Source: Silurus meridionalis (taxonomy: Eukaryota > Chordata > Actinopteri > Siluriformes > Siluridae). Taken from it: a stretch of DNA of 64,000 bases. The translations under genes and the position numbers were made by a program. Positions 36,901 through 50,497 of this stretch are shown here, in pieces. The stretch is from contig NC_060900.1 of the NCBI RefSeq assembly GCF_014805685.1, positions 7,212,450 to 7,276,449 on the forward strand, given 5' to 3'. The number at the start of each line of letters is the position of its first letter. Position 1 is the stretch's first letter. The notes beneath the pieces are model-generated. The model saw nothing but the letters and a program-made list of their open reading frames with translations. It was not told the origin of the DNA and did not search any database.

Positions 36901-39317
36901 ATGGCAGGTTTACCACAAATACACATTAACAGGGATCTTAAAAATATGTCTTACATTGACAGAAAATAGAAAAACAAACACAAATAAATGCATTGTCAAT
37001 GCACTGAACATATTTCCTCACACATTACATTTTCCTTCCTTTCATTTCTCTGATAGAGGTCACCATGACGATATTTGATAGACACCTGCAATGCAAGGAC
37101 AACATGGCAAGGTCAAGAGGTGAGCTACGTCTCTCTTGGAAACAAGACGAATGCTCAGTCACCCAGTTACTCTTCAGTACACATGCACACCCTTGCGAAT
37201 GTTGGCTGACAGCGGTTAGCCCAGCAACTCTGATGGAAGTGGTACTGTGGGAAGAGAAGACATTCAGATGGCACATTGTTGGTGGACAAGGTTTCCAGAT
37301 AAGTCTAAGGTCTTAAACAGTGTAGGCAGAATAATCTCTGGGCTAGTGTTAAATAAGGGTTAGGTTGCGTTCCTTTATGGTTGCACAGGAAAATTGATTT
37401 CTTGAGTATATAAATATAGTACACAGAAATTATAATAATACTTAAAATAATTTGCAAATGTAGTCTGAGATTTTGAGTAAAATCCAGATACTTTACATAA
37501 ATTTCTAGAAAAAAAGAATTACATTCTGGATACAATTATACAATTATTTAATTGTGAACAAATGTATAATAAAACAGCAGCACATGCTGAAAGAAATCAG
37601 TTGAAGGTTTTGTTTATTTAGGCATGACCTTTCATGCTAATTTGATTGTGGATAAGCTAACACATACTAGCGGGTTATGGTAATTGCAGACATTTTGTGA
37701 AATTAATATAGCAGCTAAGTAGCCATTTTAGAGAAAATAACCTAGCAACCTCTCCTAGCATATTACCACGCAGATTTATTCTAAAAATTAATAGTTAAGC
37801 GCAACTGTACTTCTAGATACAAACAGTTAATTAAGCACTCTAAAATAGTGACCTAACATTAATTTCTTGTGGCTAACTTAGCATATTAATTTACAGATAT
37901 AGATATTCTTATGTATAAACTGACCTAGTACAGAATATTACAGTTAGCATTGATAAGGGTTTATTGGTTGCAAACATCTGTAGCCAAATTAATTATGTAT
38001 TTGTATTGAGAAAGTTAGTTTATTTCTGCCACTGGGCATTTTGATTTTAGACTGAAATTAGTATCAAGCCTTCCTGAGCTTTATAAGCAAAATATGCTCT
38101 GGTTTCAGAACAAATTCCCAGTTTCAAAATGCTTTTATTCCTGTATTAAATGTTTTTTAACTCCAAATTTAAATTATTATTATTATTATTGGTAAACACA
38201 AATAATTTGTACATAGTTGAGAGTCTCTAAGAGCTATTTCCTTTACAGCTGGATTTTATGCAACACTGTGTACGCATACAGTGGAGAAGTTTGAGAAATT
38301 TGAAGTTTTTTCTTCAATACAATTTTAACATGATTACCATTAATTGCATTAGTAAAGTAAGAATTAAGTTTATTCTTTAGCTATTACAAAATGCCAAAAT
38401 GTAAACTGAAATAATCAATAATTATACTGACTTTTGGACTTTATATTTCTCGAGTGTTAAAAGTGTAATTGCAATCAGTACACGGATTAAATATTTTGCT
38501 GAACAAAAAAACTATAACATTTTCTGATTTATTTTTTTGGGTTTTGCTTTTCAATTGTTATTCTTTATAAGAGCCACTGTCTGGGGTCACCTTCTGCCCT
38601 GGCAGATGGGTAGTGTATAATTGGTAGCTATGTATTTTGAACCTGAGCCATCAAACATCTGCTCTATAGCATTTTCATAACATTGCAGCTTGAAATGATT
38701 TACCTCTGCAATCTGTGATGTCTCTATAATAAACGCTGCCTAATAAGGTTGCACTCAGAGACATTAAGTTCTCAAGTCATGTCTGAACTCAATGTATGCA
38801 TAGAATGGTGAGTTCTGAGGTACTTGTATCTTAACAAAAGGTGTACATTCTTCATTTAGTGTCCTCTATATTGTATCTAAAATCGTGTGCATCAGCCTGC
38901 ATGTGAAAAAAAAAATTCAGCACCATGGGTGTTTTCAAGGCAATGCAAGTGGCCTTTTTTCCACTGATGGCCAAAGGCAATAGAATACTGCTGCACTTGG
39001 ACAACTTGGCTTTTACATGCTCCCCCCAAGGAGCAAGCCATTTATCACACATCCGCCCTCCTCTCACACTTTGTTCCATCTCAGGGTGAACTCAGTAAAG
39101 AGGTCCTTAAGATTGATTTACTGAGAATACTAGCCATCATTTCATTTTAGTATGTGGCAGACATTCATATGCCTGGCAATCTGATTCAGCCTGTGTCTTT
39201 ACCAATTCCTGCTGAGGAGTCTAGGATTGTTGAAGGCATCTGTTGTTCTTGGTCTTGCTGGAACTATGAGCATTTCAGAAGTGGTTCGTCAGCTACTACA
39301 CAAAAAAAATAACCCAG
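33906..39317. other. Intergenic desert, segment 2
   Basis: AT-rich, no supportable exon. Contains the LINE/SINE tail at 34772 and a balanced-composition stretch at 37050-37315 discussed as a possible conserved element. The open frames 35520-35780 and 36674-37078 show no recognisable domain. Confidence 0.5.
34772..34880 (+). repeat. LINE/SINE 3' tail fragment
   Basis: CCTGTGATGGACCGGTGTCC and GTGTATTCCTACCTTGTGC match a tail widespread in fish CR1/L2-related LINEs and their SINEs. A more worn copy is at about 44620-44695. Confidence 0.6.
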
Positions 39318-39866
39318 CAGTGGTGGATGAAGTACACAAACCATGTACTTAATTTAAAATAGAGATATAGTAGGTAAAATATTACTTCAGCAAAAGTAAA
39401 AGTGCTCCGTTTATACTTCACCTGAGTAAAAGTAGAAACAAAAAATTACAAAAAAGTATTTGCCTTCAAATATACTCAAGTATCAAAAACCTTCATTTCA
39501 ACCAAATAATAAGAATAAGAAAAAATAATACAAATAAGACAACAGGTATTGTGGCAAGTTAGAGTCAGAAGTCTCTTCCATCATTTATTACTCTCAAAAT
39601 GTTCAGCTTGCTGTTGAACTAGCAATCAAAACAAATTCTAAACAGAGCGTGCCCGCTACCCTGATTGGTGGCCTAACAAAAAATAAAAAACGACTGAATT
39701 CACGAAATGCTGTTAAGTAAAAAGTACAATATTTCACTTTGAAATGTAGCGAAGTTAAAGTAAAAAACTCCAAAAATGAAAATACCTCAGTAAAGTACAG
39801 ATATGCAAAAAAATCTACTTAGGTTTAGTAATAAATCACTTTTACTTTCGTTATTGTCCACCACTG
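39318..39866. mobile_element. hAT-like MITE, 549 bp
   Basis: Perfect 10-bp terminal inverted repeats (CAGTGGTGGA / TCCACCACTG). The flanking 8-mers TAACCCAG and AAAACCAG match at 6 of 8 positions, suiting a worn 8-bp hAT target duplication. The inside is rich in AAAGTA/GTACTT words as in known fish elements of this type. No ORF. Confidence 0.75.
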
Positions 39867-39869
39867 AAA

Positions 39870-42800
39870 ACCAGATACAGGTCAACATCAATAATGCCAA
39901 GATAACATAGACCTCATTAGAGAACCTTAAGCTTCTTTTTAAGGTTGTCCATGGTAAAGAACAGAACTTGCCACCTTGATTTTTCCTCCCACTTTGCATA
40001 GACTTCAGCAAATAGGCCACAAATCGTTCTTCTGTCACTGAGATAGCTGGCAAGAAAGCTGCTTTATGCTATTGATTAAAATACTCTGGTTGCTACCTTC
40101 CATGCGGATTTATTGTCAAAAGTTGATGGAAAGGCATCATACCTTATGCCAGGTCATCTGTCCCTATGGATTTGGCCTTACATAATCGATTCAAAAATGA
40201 GGTCTGTGACCTAGCAGTCTAGAAAACACTCCTGAATACAAGATGGCATAGTACACAGCCTTTATATTCATAATTCAAAGCTGTTCCATAAACACACACA
40301 TTATTCGAAAAATACCAACTTTTCTGCAGACACATCCAGAGAGTAGCCTTAATCTACTCTGAAATATATAATTTTTATTGCTCAATTTGGGGCAGCTATC
40401 ACAACATTTTTCTGGAGGCTCATAAACATATTATGACCTTTTTGAAAGAGTGGGATAGCCCAGGAGCCTGGGGTGGCATTTTCTCCTTGTGCTGGAGTTT
40501 TTTACCTCTGTCATAAGAATGATATAAAGTACTCTCTTGTTTAAGCAAAGCATCATCCACCAAGGAGTAGACATTATTACCATGATATTTATATAGGCTG
40601 CTTCAAACCTAACATGCCACTCCAGTAGCTGGAATTAAGCAATAATATGTGCTCGGAGTACTGAGAATATGAGTCCTGCCTGTTTGACAACCCTTTTACA
40701 CTAACATGACTAGTAATTAAACTTGGTCAGGCAGTGCATGCGTCTGCTTCATGAGGTATCATATATTATAAGTATCTTTGTGATGTGATTTGCAACGACA
40801 CATTGGGAACAGTCAAAAGACAAGTTTACTTTCAAGCGCTGACTTATAAAACATTGACATTGACAGCTCAATGCAGCCGTCTGTTTCAGACAGAACAGCC
40901 TTCTGTTTCAGACCTTCTGTTTCATTGTTTTCTTTTTTTAATATGCCTCTTGAAGTTTTTCAGAAATTTCCAAAAATGCATTAATTTCTCGTGTTATAGT
41001 TTCAACTTATATGGCATGGCTGTACCTTTCAAATGGGCAAATGTATATCTAACTGTAAAGATCAGGGAATGTGACCTGAATTTTTAACTAAACCCACCTG
41101 CAATTTGGCGCTGCCATATAAGTACGCAGGCATAAATTCTTAGTCAGTTCTACAGACATGAGCAAAAGCAAATGCTATATATGTGAAAGACATCATCTCT
41201 ATTTCCCAAGGGAAGTCACATCTGCACTGCTCTGAACCCAAGCATGCAAACATGATTTAAAAAAGACCCTGCTTTATCCTTGTTTATTGATCAGATCTAT
41301 TGCTTTCAGAATCTTTGTTAAGTTTATCTGATTATTTTTGTTGAGCCATGGGACAGTCAGTGTTACAACCCCCAATGACTTTTCATTTATAGAGGGCAGA
41401 AGCCAATTAAGTTAGATTTTGTCTCTTCGAAGCAAAGAGTATGGTAAGTCAGTCAAAGAGAATATAACTTCTCTTCTGACCCTTCTGTTCACACCACAAC
41501 CTCTATAACACCACTGCACATCTATATCATTTACTTTTCTCCATTCAACATCTGCAAGTTTATAGTAATAATAGTACATTTCCATAATGAAGTCAAGAAA
41601 ATTGTATATTTCCTGTTCTACCAGTGTAAGTAGCTCATTAGAGCCTGTTGCTAAGATATATTACTTACAAATGCCCAATAATTGGGTATGTTGGACAAAT
41701 GTCTCTCTATTCAACTTAACATTAGGCCAATGTTGGCAAATAGACACTTTTCAAAACAACTCTGCTGATACTGCGTTACACTGCCAAGGTTGGGTCAATG
41801 TTGTCATAAGTCCAAAATCTTATATAAAATAACTGACAATAGCGAGTAAATGCTGGGGTAAAGTTGGGTCAATGTTGAAATAATTTTAGGTCACACAGTG
41901 TTGGAAAAATGTTGGGCTACACAAAGTAGTGTTAAAAGCACATTTTTTTTCACAAAACAGCCAATTTTTACAAGGTGGATTTAAAGATAGTTGCATGTCT
42001 CAATGAAATTACTGATGCTGGTCCAATCTCACCTGGGCTTTTTTTTGTTGATTTTCACTGATGTTTCATTCATGATGTTTTATTAATGCTATTAGTTTTA
42101 AACCACAGTTTGGTATTGCATATATTTTTATTTTACCAGTAGTTATGCAGAGTGAAAGCCAAACATGGTCTCACAATTGGAAATGTGAATGAATTTACAC
42201 AAATCAACTGGTACCAACGTTTTGAGCAGGTAAGTAAATTCCATAAAATAATTCTCTCATGTTTGAATTTTCTATAAGCCCAGTTTGACATAACACCTTT
42301 TAGAAAAACTTTACAACAAAAAATTTGACATTTCCATGACAACTAGATCATAGCATCATTAAGTCCTGGTACTTCCTTGGTTGTTCAATGTCTTTGTGAC
42401 ACACATGCTACAGCCAGTGTGGCCCTAGGCAAGACATTAGCCTGCGAAGTGAGATGTCAGCCAGGTCTCAGATTTTTATTGATATTTAAAAGGACTTGCA
42501 GTTTTACTGAAAAAAAAGCTTATGTTAAGTTCTGCTCAGTGAAATATGACATTAAAGTCTCTTTAAAGCTATTTCAGTTTGTGGAACCCTAAATTACCTG
42601 GCTCTCTGGCTGGTCACTCATGGGAATGAAGTTAAATTGTGGCTATGGTGAAGACTGAACTCTAGCATTGATACAGAAAGATTAAATCAATCTGGCACTA
42701 TTGCACATAGACCAGGCAAGTAATAGTGAGATAGTGAGGGGTTTTGTTGGAAACAGAGGAAAAAGAAAAAGCAAAAAAGAAACATTAACAGAAGGAAGTA

Positions 42801-43380
42801 AAAATAAAAGCGAATAAATGAACAGAGATGTATATTTGTGCATAGTATTAGGAGAATGTACTGTACATGTTTATGAGCTAGCAAGAATATGACAGAAACT
42901 GTAGAGACAATCATACTGTTCACACCACATGTATGAGCTGCAGCGTGTGGTGAGGTTGTGCTGTAATTACAGATTTAAACTACAGAGACAAAACAGATTG
43001 TGTGAGTTATTGAGAGATAATGTCTTGGGAGATAAAGTGTGTGCAGCAAAAAGTTTAGCACAGATGGCATTTTGCAAATAAATAATGCAAAGATTAGCAT
43101 TTATTTATTTGACTGCAGTGCTCTGGCATTCGCAAGAAGGTGCCAAAAAGAGAAGAGAAAAGCAGATGATATATGAACGTATCTTTTTGCCGTTCAACCC
43201 GGGATAAGACGTTTTGCATACATTCACAAGCAATAAAACAACACTGGCAGGATTATACATCATTTTCATTAAAAATGTATGTGCCGACGTTAGGGTGATG
43301 TGTAATCAAATCATAGAATAGACAACCTAAAGGTTTGCTGCACATAATTTGCTAAATTTTTCTTTTTTGTATTTATCATA
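39870..43380. other. Intergenic desert, segment 3
   Basis: No gene recognised. The stretch 41680-41910 repeats the word GGGTCAATGTTG and related TTGG phrases several times, perhaps a worn minisatellite or transposon end. The rest is AT-rich unique-looking sequence. Confidence 0.5.
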
Positions 43381-43740
43381 AAACCCCCAATCAAACAGGC
43401 GCTAATGTGGAGCATTTAAGTGCTAATTGGATTATATCAGTTGTGGGTTATGCATTTCATCCCTAGGCCTTCAGTGGTGTCCTACCTGAACCAATCCACC
43501 TCTTAATACTACCATTATGACACCACAGCTATAGAAACCATAAATATTACGCAGAAACGCAGTATAACAGAGCGCTGCATCACAGACAGGAATCTCATAC
43601 AGCGAGAATGAATGCCATTACTAAAGCAAGAAACCCAATTAACACAATTTAACAAGTCTCCTTTCACTGCAACCACAGCTGCACCGCCCACATACATCAT
43701 CTCTAGGAGAAGCATCAATATTAACCTCATAAAATGAACC
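43380..43740. promoter_or_regulatory. Candidate conserved non-coding element (enhancer-like) with a P3 homeodomain site
   Basis: Balanced, repeat-free sequence containing TAATTGGATTA at 43424-43434, a TAATNNNATTA palindrome bound by paired-class homeodomain dimers. Its 43459-43700 part, reverse-complemented, is related to 51541-51765. Open frames on the minus strand (43730-43515) have no recognisable protein. Conservation across species is not testable here. Confidence 0.4.
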
Positions 43741-43759
43741 TGGATTTTTCATGCATTTT

Positions 43760-45631
43760 TGTGCATTTTTTCAGTACATTATGGTTTTGCGGAGGATTTA
43801 AAATGGGCGCAGATTTTCTGTTTTTGTGCAAATTCTACGAGAAAGAAAACGCAAAAAGGTATAAATAGCTCTTGAAGAAGCTGTTTTAAACTGTTTTGGC
43901 CGACTTTTTCTAACAATGTCCAGCTTTTCTTAAAAAGTCCCTGAAAGTCCCTCTGAAGTCTTGAAAATGTCCTTGTAAGCGAATCTGCGAGTCAATTAAT
44001 TCCCTTTTGTCAGCCATTGTGGAATTTTAAAAAAAGCTATTAAATCCACACAAATATATATGAGCTTGTGCAATTTGTTACAGATGCAGTATGCGAGCTC
44101 TGACTGGTGCACTTTCTGGTGCACATCCAATCAAAGGAGATGAAAATGGTGTTACTGTATGCCTGCTAGATAGCCCCAGATTTGCAAACTTGAAACCTGA
44201 TGGGTTAAAGCAACAGCTTCAAGCAACATGTACAGTATTTTATACTACAGGCACCTGCACTATTTGTGAAAAATGTAAAAGTTCTTTCCATGGACAATGT
44301 TAGTTTGCTTATTTGATTGTAAACTAACATATGCACATAATAATATGTGACCAGATCAATATGTGTCCACATGCCCTATATGTAAAATAGGTTATGGGAA
44401 ATAACATGAAAATAAATCACTGGAAAATTTAAAACAAGCAAACAAAATAAAAAAAATGCAATACATGTGAAAATAATATACATGTAAAAATAATTGTGGC
44501 TCTAGTGAAGCTTTATCAGAGCGCCTCCATCTTTGGTTAGTTTTTGAACTCAGGATATTATTTGTTTTGTGTTTTTCTTCTCCTACTGTCCACATGGATA
44601 TGCCACATTGTATGGGTTGTGCAATGGACAGGCATCCTGTTCTGGGCGTGTCCTTAGGTATGAATTTAGGTTGGACTAGGATAAAGCAATTGCTAAAAAC
44701 AAAAAAATTAACTTTAATAAAAGGACAGGAGTAAAAAGCTAGTCACGGAAAAATATTTTTATTTCCCTGTCAATTTTTGCAAAATACATACATACTGCTA
44801 CTTTATGTGTTATTGGCATTTAAATAACCACTGAAATGATGGGAAGCCGTCCCTCGTTTGAAAGGTTTTCATTATCGAATAAACACACAAAAGCCTCAAC
44901 TGTCTATTAACCTTTTTGTGTCTGACCTTTTGAACGTTCTACAGACATCTATCAAACAATCACACGGCTCACACTAAAACAATAGGCTGTCAACTCTGCT
45001 CTTTAGCAATATGGCTGCCATGACAGTTTGTATGAAGAGGTTACAGAAGATGAAGCTGAGCATTGATTATAATATTACAGAATGAAATAAATACAAGGAA
45101 CGTGTGATGATGGCATAGAAAGATTTCACAGCATGACAGACCCATGCATTGTTCTTCGCAGAAAATAGCTTTGGCAGGCACATACACCAGAAAGAAAGCA
45201 GAAAAACAGATTTTTGGTTTTAGTAAAGTATCTGTATTCTTATAGTACAATTATAACAATCACTCAAATATTAAACTTATATTCCATTCTGTCTCCAAAT
45301 ATAAACTCGACAGAACATACCTAGAGAACTAAATACACAGCACACCTTGATATGCACAATTTCTCTAATGCCACAGCAGTTTGCCAAAAAATACAGTTTT
45401 CAAATGATTTTAAGGAATGAGACACCATGGTCTTTAATCATTTATAGTTAGATTCAATGTTGTGAAATATCTATGCTTGAGATTCTTGAGTTAGTTTCCT
45501 TGCCAGCATCTAATTTTTCCTTTAAAAAGACAAAAGATCATTATAGGGAGAAAACTTATTGTTAGCATTTCAAGGTGCTGACATCAAAACCACAGGGGTC
45601 TTGCAGGATTTGAAGTCAGCAACGAAACACA
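43760..45631. other. Intergenic desert, segment 4
   Basis: No exon recognised. The frame 44091-44303 encodes a cysteine-containing 70-residue product with no known domain. A LINE/SINE tail remnant lies near 44620-44695. Confidence 0.5.
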
Positions 45632-46108
45632 CTATATGGACAAAAGTATTCAGACGTCTGATTTTTACAGCCATATGTGGTTGTTTTGCAAACTGTTAGC
45701 AGAAATTTGAGGCACACAACTACAGTATATAGGATGTCTTTGCATGCGGTACCATTTAATTTTAACTTCACTTGAAGTTGGAGACCCAAACCCAGCCTGA
45801 CAATGCTCCTGTGTACAAACCAGCCTTCATGAAGATATGGTTGAGTGGCCTATAGAGCTCTGACCTCATCCCTTTTCAACACCTTTGGGATGACTTGGAA
45901 CACTGACGGCACCCCAGGCCTCCTCACCTTCATCAGTACCTGACTTACTTACTTACTAACACCCTTATGGCTGGATGAGCACAAATTTCCACAACCATAC
46001 TCTTCCCAGTGGAGGTAATTATAACAAATGGGGACTTAATGTGGAATGGGATGTTCAAAAAGTACATAAGAATCTTATGGTCAGGTGTCCACAAACATTT
46101 GGCCAAAC
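45632..46108. mobile_element. Tc1-type MITE, about 477 bp
   Basis: Starts CTATATGGACAAAAGTATT and ends GGTCAGGTGTCCACAAACAT followed by TTGGCC, the same termini as the MITE at 5225. The middle contains worn transposase-derived sequence (TTTGGGATGACTTGGAACA). The right terminus has decayed. Confidence 0.75.
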
Positions 46109-46119
46109 AATTAAAATGC

Positions 46120-48020
46120 ATTACCAGATCATTTATAATAATAATAAAAATAATAATAATAATAAACATTGGTGCTTATGGATACAAGGATTATAATTTC
46201 TGTCTGTTTCACGAATTCTACCAATAAATGTTTTTAAATTAACACAGACACATTCCAACATTATAGTGTTCATGCCCTATTTTCTGTTCAAAACCTTTGA
46301 GAAAAATATAATTTACTTCACATGTGAATAATCACACAAATCACATTTGGATTGGATTTTTTGTGAATTAATTTATAAAAAAGATTCTTACGAATTAAAT
46401 GACAAGGAAATGTAACTATGCATGACCAGAGTGAATATTGAAGTTAGATTGTCCTATCATCCTTTTCTGATCAAACTCTATACAAATGAATGAGCAATCT
46501 TTTGGCCATCAGCCTTCATTGTTGTATCTGAATTCATCAGCTTTGCTCTCGTTAGCCACTAAACCACAGGTCTAAGCAGAAAGTTTAAAAAAAATGCATG
46601 TCATAATTTCTGGATGTTTTAAATTCAATACCAAACTTTCAGTCTTAGCAAACCATCAGTTTGCAGCTGCTGCCTTTGTAGCAAGTGACTGCATAATCTG
46701 GACAAAAATTAAGACAAGGCACAATCATCGTCATTGTTTTACCTTTGATAGTGTGTTCAATCCTTCGTTGTTAAATGTATCCAAAAAGAAATATCATAGC
46801 AATGATGCATTGTGTGAGAGAAAAGCATCTAAAACGTCTAACTTTTGACAATCTTCCTTGCAGTTCCGAAGTACTTCGGAATAAATGACCAGGCACTGTT
46901 GAAGGCTTCTTGATAAATGTTTTAAAGCGATTATTGCTATAGAAATGACAGATGTTTCGAGGAAATGATTGAATGGATATTTTGTGAGCAGTTGTAGACG
47001 ATGGAAATGACCCTACTGAGTTGTTTGTCTTCAGATCTGAGCTGGGCTTTTCCCAAGGAGCAACTGAAGACAGATTGCCAAAGCCAGGTTCTTTTTCTTC
47101 AGTAAATGTGTATTGATTTATTCAGATAGTTTTTTTTTCTAGGCCCACTCTATATGTGTGCCTGTATACATTTTAAATAAATGTGTGTGCCATCTTTCTC
47201 TTGAGCATTTGGAGGTGTGTGTGTATGTATGCCTCGTGTGTTGTTAGCATGTGTGTGCCAGAGTAAGTGTGATCTGCCTGCACTTCTCCTCTCTGCAGGC
47301 CTTGGCTCTGGTCGTACGTCATATCGACCACTAGCATAACCAGCTGATCGTGCTTCGTTCCACACCCTGCAAATAAGCAGCAGCTTAACACACCTGCTTC
47401 AGCCACCCCCGACTGGCTAAACTGCTTCCTGACAGGTACCATGTCCTGAAAGAGGGAATTATAGGTAGCATTCAGAGAGGAGCATTACTAAAAGGCAATC
47501 AGACGATAAATTTACCTGTGCATGCACTCAGGGGAAGCTCAGAATGTGAATTTAGAAGGCAGTTTTGTTCATCATTTTTTGAGATATTTTTTATTTAATG
47601 GGTAAACATTTAATATGTAACAATGAAATAAAATCTAAAATGACTATATGCTTATCTAAAAAAGGAATAAACAGCAACACAGACTAAGTGTGAAGTACCA
47701 TGTAGACCTTATTTAAAGTTAAATCTTTCAACTTTAAAAGGCTGTTTCTCAGATCCTGCTCTTGTTTTGATCATTTATAAAATGCTCGGAATGGAATACT
47801 TCTTAGAAGAAAAGTACAATTATTTGTCCCAACAAGCATTGGGTTATACCAAAAAAAACAGTTTCCCCAAATAACCCTTTAGGCTAAAAATTAAACCTGT
47901 TCTAGTTAATAAAGAGAGCGTAAATAAAAATGAAAAAGAATAACATTGACAAATAAATAAAAATGTAAAAATTATAGTGTTTAAAATGTTTTTTTTTTAA
48001 TTGCAATGTTTAACAGAAGC
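46120..48020. other. Intergenic desert, segment 5
   Basis: No coding exon. 47220-47520 is GC-richer and free of obvious repeats and may be regulatory. The remainder is AT-rich. Confidence 0.4.
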
Positions 48021-48023
48021 ATT

Positions 48024-48087
<64 letters not shown>

Positions 48088-48103
48088 GCTCTTTCTCTCT
48101 CTT
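48024..48103. repeat. (TC)n microsatellite with imperfect flanks
   Basis: CT run with scattered CG and TT interruptions, about 80 bp. Confidence 0.95.
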
Positions 48104-48878
48104 TGTTAAACACACTTACGCACAAAATCCCACTGAGGTGGAGGCAGTAGCCTGTTCTAACAACCTTCCATGAATGGACCTGATTTAGTTTAATTGGTGT
48201 GATTGTGCCTTGAAGACAACTTGTGGCAGCGTAGGCCGAGATTGATCTGAGGCCTTTCTCCAAGGCACCTCACAGAGAACCTGCCCCCTCACTTGGGATT
48301 TGCAGCGATGTCAGTAGGGAACAGATAGAGACTACAACACAAAAGATAGACAGATGGTTGCACATCTGCTTGGGTATGAATGGCAGCCATACAGCAGAAT
48401 GCTAGAGCTGGTATGATGGGTGTTTTAGCAAAGTTGAGTAAAGTACATGCTAAAATGCTTTCAGGATAATGGACTGCATAGATATAAAAAGTCACAGGTT
48501 TATACACATATACTTGCAAGGACCCTCTATTTACCCAGTTATTAATGTAACTAATGAGTTGTATGCTACCCAAATCCCTAACTACCCAACTCTAACACTA
48601 ATACTAGTAGTCAAATTGTTCTTTGTGGGAAACTAATGTAGCTCAACTAATCAGTTTTTACCACAGTAGTGGGCAGAAAGGCAGAAAATTACACATTTTG
48701 AGGAACCACCACAACAGAATGAACAGTTGCACAGTTGAATATTAAAAAAAATAAAAAGTTCACCCACGTCTTGTTTCCCACTTAAACATTTTTTTTTTGA
48801 AAGTTTGATCTTTTTTTTTTTTTTTTTACTGTTTCTTGGATTAGATTCTTCTGATTAGATTCTTCTCAACATTCAACA

Positions 48879-48960
48879 TACAGTATCTTACAAAAGTAAG
48901 TACACCCCTCACATTCCAGCATCCATTTTAGTATATATCTAATCTTGGGACCAGCTGAAT
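48879..48960 (+). mobile_element. Tc1-like terminal fragment
   Basis: TACAGTATCTTACAAAAGTA followed by AGTACACCCCTCACATT matches a common fish Tc1 terminus. No partner end is seen; the minisatellite begins immediately after. Confidence 0.65.
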
Positions 48961-48967
48961 GAACCTA

Positions 48968-49828
48968 TTGTGAATGTTAGGTGTTATGTGAGTGAATAGA
49001 TGGGCAGAGTGTGTTAAAGGCTTAGTGTGTTATAGACCTAGTCTACCGTTTTGTGAGTAAATAGATGGATCAAGTGTGTTAAGAAGTTTGTGTGTTTTGA
49101 TGTTAGTGTGTTGTAGACATAGTGTGTTGCGAACATTGTTTTGTGGCCTGAGCGTGTTGTGAATTTAGTGTGGTGTTAATGTGTTGTGAATTTACTGTGT
49201 TGTGAAATAAGTGTGGCCTTATTGTGTTGTGAACTTATTTTTTTGTAAATTTAGTGTGTTATGAACTTATTGTGTTGTGAATTTAGTGTGTTGTGATCTA
49301 AGTGTGTTGTGGCCTTTTTGTGCTGTGAACATAATCTGTGGTGAATATAGTGTGTTGTGAATTCAGTGCGCTGTAAACTAAGTATGCTGTGAATTCAGTG
49401 TGTTGTAAATTTAGTGTGTTGTGATTTTAGTGTGTTTTAAACTCAGTGTGTTGTGAATTTGGTGTGTTGTGGATTTAGTGTGTTGTGAATTTAGTATGTG
49501 GTAGCCTTAATGTGTTGTAAACATAGTGTGTTGTGAATGTAATGTGTTGTGGACTTAGTATATAGTGAACTTAACATCCTGTACACTTAGTGTGTTGTGA
49601 ATTCAGTCTGTTGTGAATTTAGTGTTTTGTACACTCAGTGTGTTGTGAATTCAGTGTGTTGTAAATGTAGTGTGTTGGAAACTTAGTGTGTTGTGAATGT
49701 AATGTGTTATGGATTTAGCATGCTGTGGTGTTATTGTGCTATGGATTAAGTGTGTTATGGATTTAGTGTGCTTTAAACTTAGTGAGTTGTGGATTTATTG
49801 TGTCGCAAACATAGTGTGTTGCGAATGA
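48968..49828. repeat. Minisatellite of about 16-bp units, about 860 bp
   Basis: Some fifty head-to-tail variants of a 16-bp unit near AGTGTGTTGTGAATTT run through the interval with frequent substitutions (GTGGCC, GTAAAC, GTGGAC variants). The array begins near a Tc1-like terminus. No long ORF. Confidence 0.92.
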
Positions 49829-49829
49829 A

Positions 49830-50432
49830 TAAATTGCCAATTGCATCTAATAATTCAGCACTCTCAACTGAATCAACAGTTACTCACAAAGTTCATAAGC
49901 AACTAATGTTTCTGTGCCTGCATGGGTGTGATGCCATGCTCTTTAGAAATTGAGTTTGAGTTTGAGAGGGAAGCCTGACATTTAGTAGTGTTGGATAAAT
50001 CAGACCTTAGATCAAACCATCTGAACAGCCTGGACTAGTCTCTAACTGGTTGAAAGATGCGAGCTATCACACAGTGATTCAATCTGCTGCAAATGATGCA
50101 TACCAGAGATGACTGCGCTGAACACCAATGAGGTTTCTGTGAGGAATGTTAACCATACATAGCCTTGTAATTTAGTTACTGCAAAGTTTAGCTATTTCTC
50201 TCCATCTTGAGCATATGGTGCATTCACCTGTCTACTTCTACATAACTGTACTTTCAGTATATTGTGCTTGACGTCATATACCTCACCATCTCTGAAGTTC
50301 TTTAGCTTTTTCATTCTTTTCTTATATCTATTACATTTCTTACTGCCTTGTCTTTTTTCTTCTCGTGATCTCCTGCCTAATCCCGTGCAGCAAAATTACA
50401 TTCTACACTAGTGCGATAAGAGAGAGATGACT

Positions 50433-50497
<65 letters not shown>

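Noticed and set aside
44091..44303. Small cysteine-containing protein
   Set aside because: No signal peptide, domain, splice context or relation to a family; open frame likely by chance.
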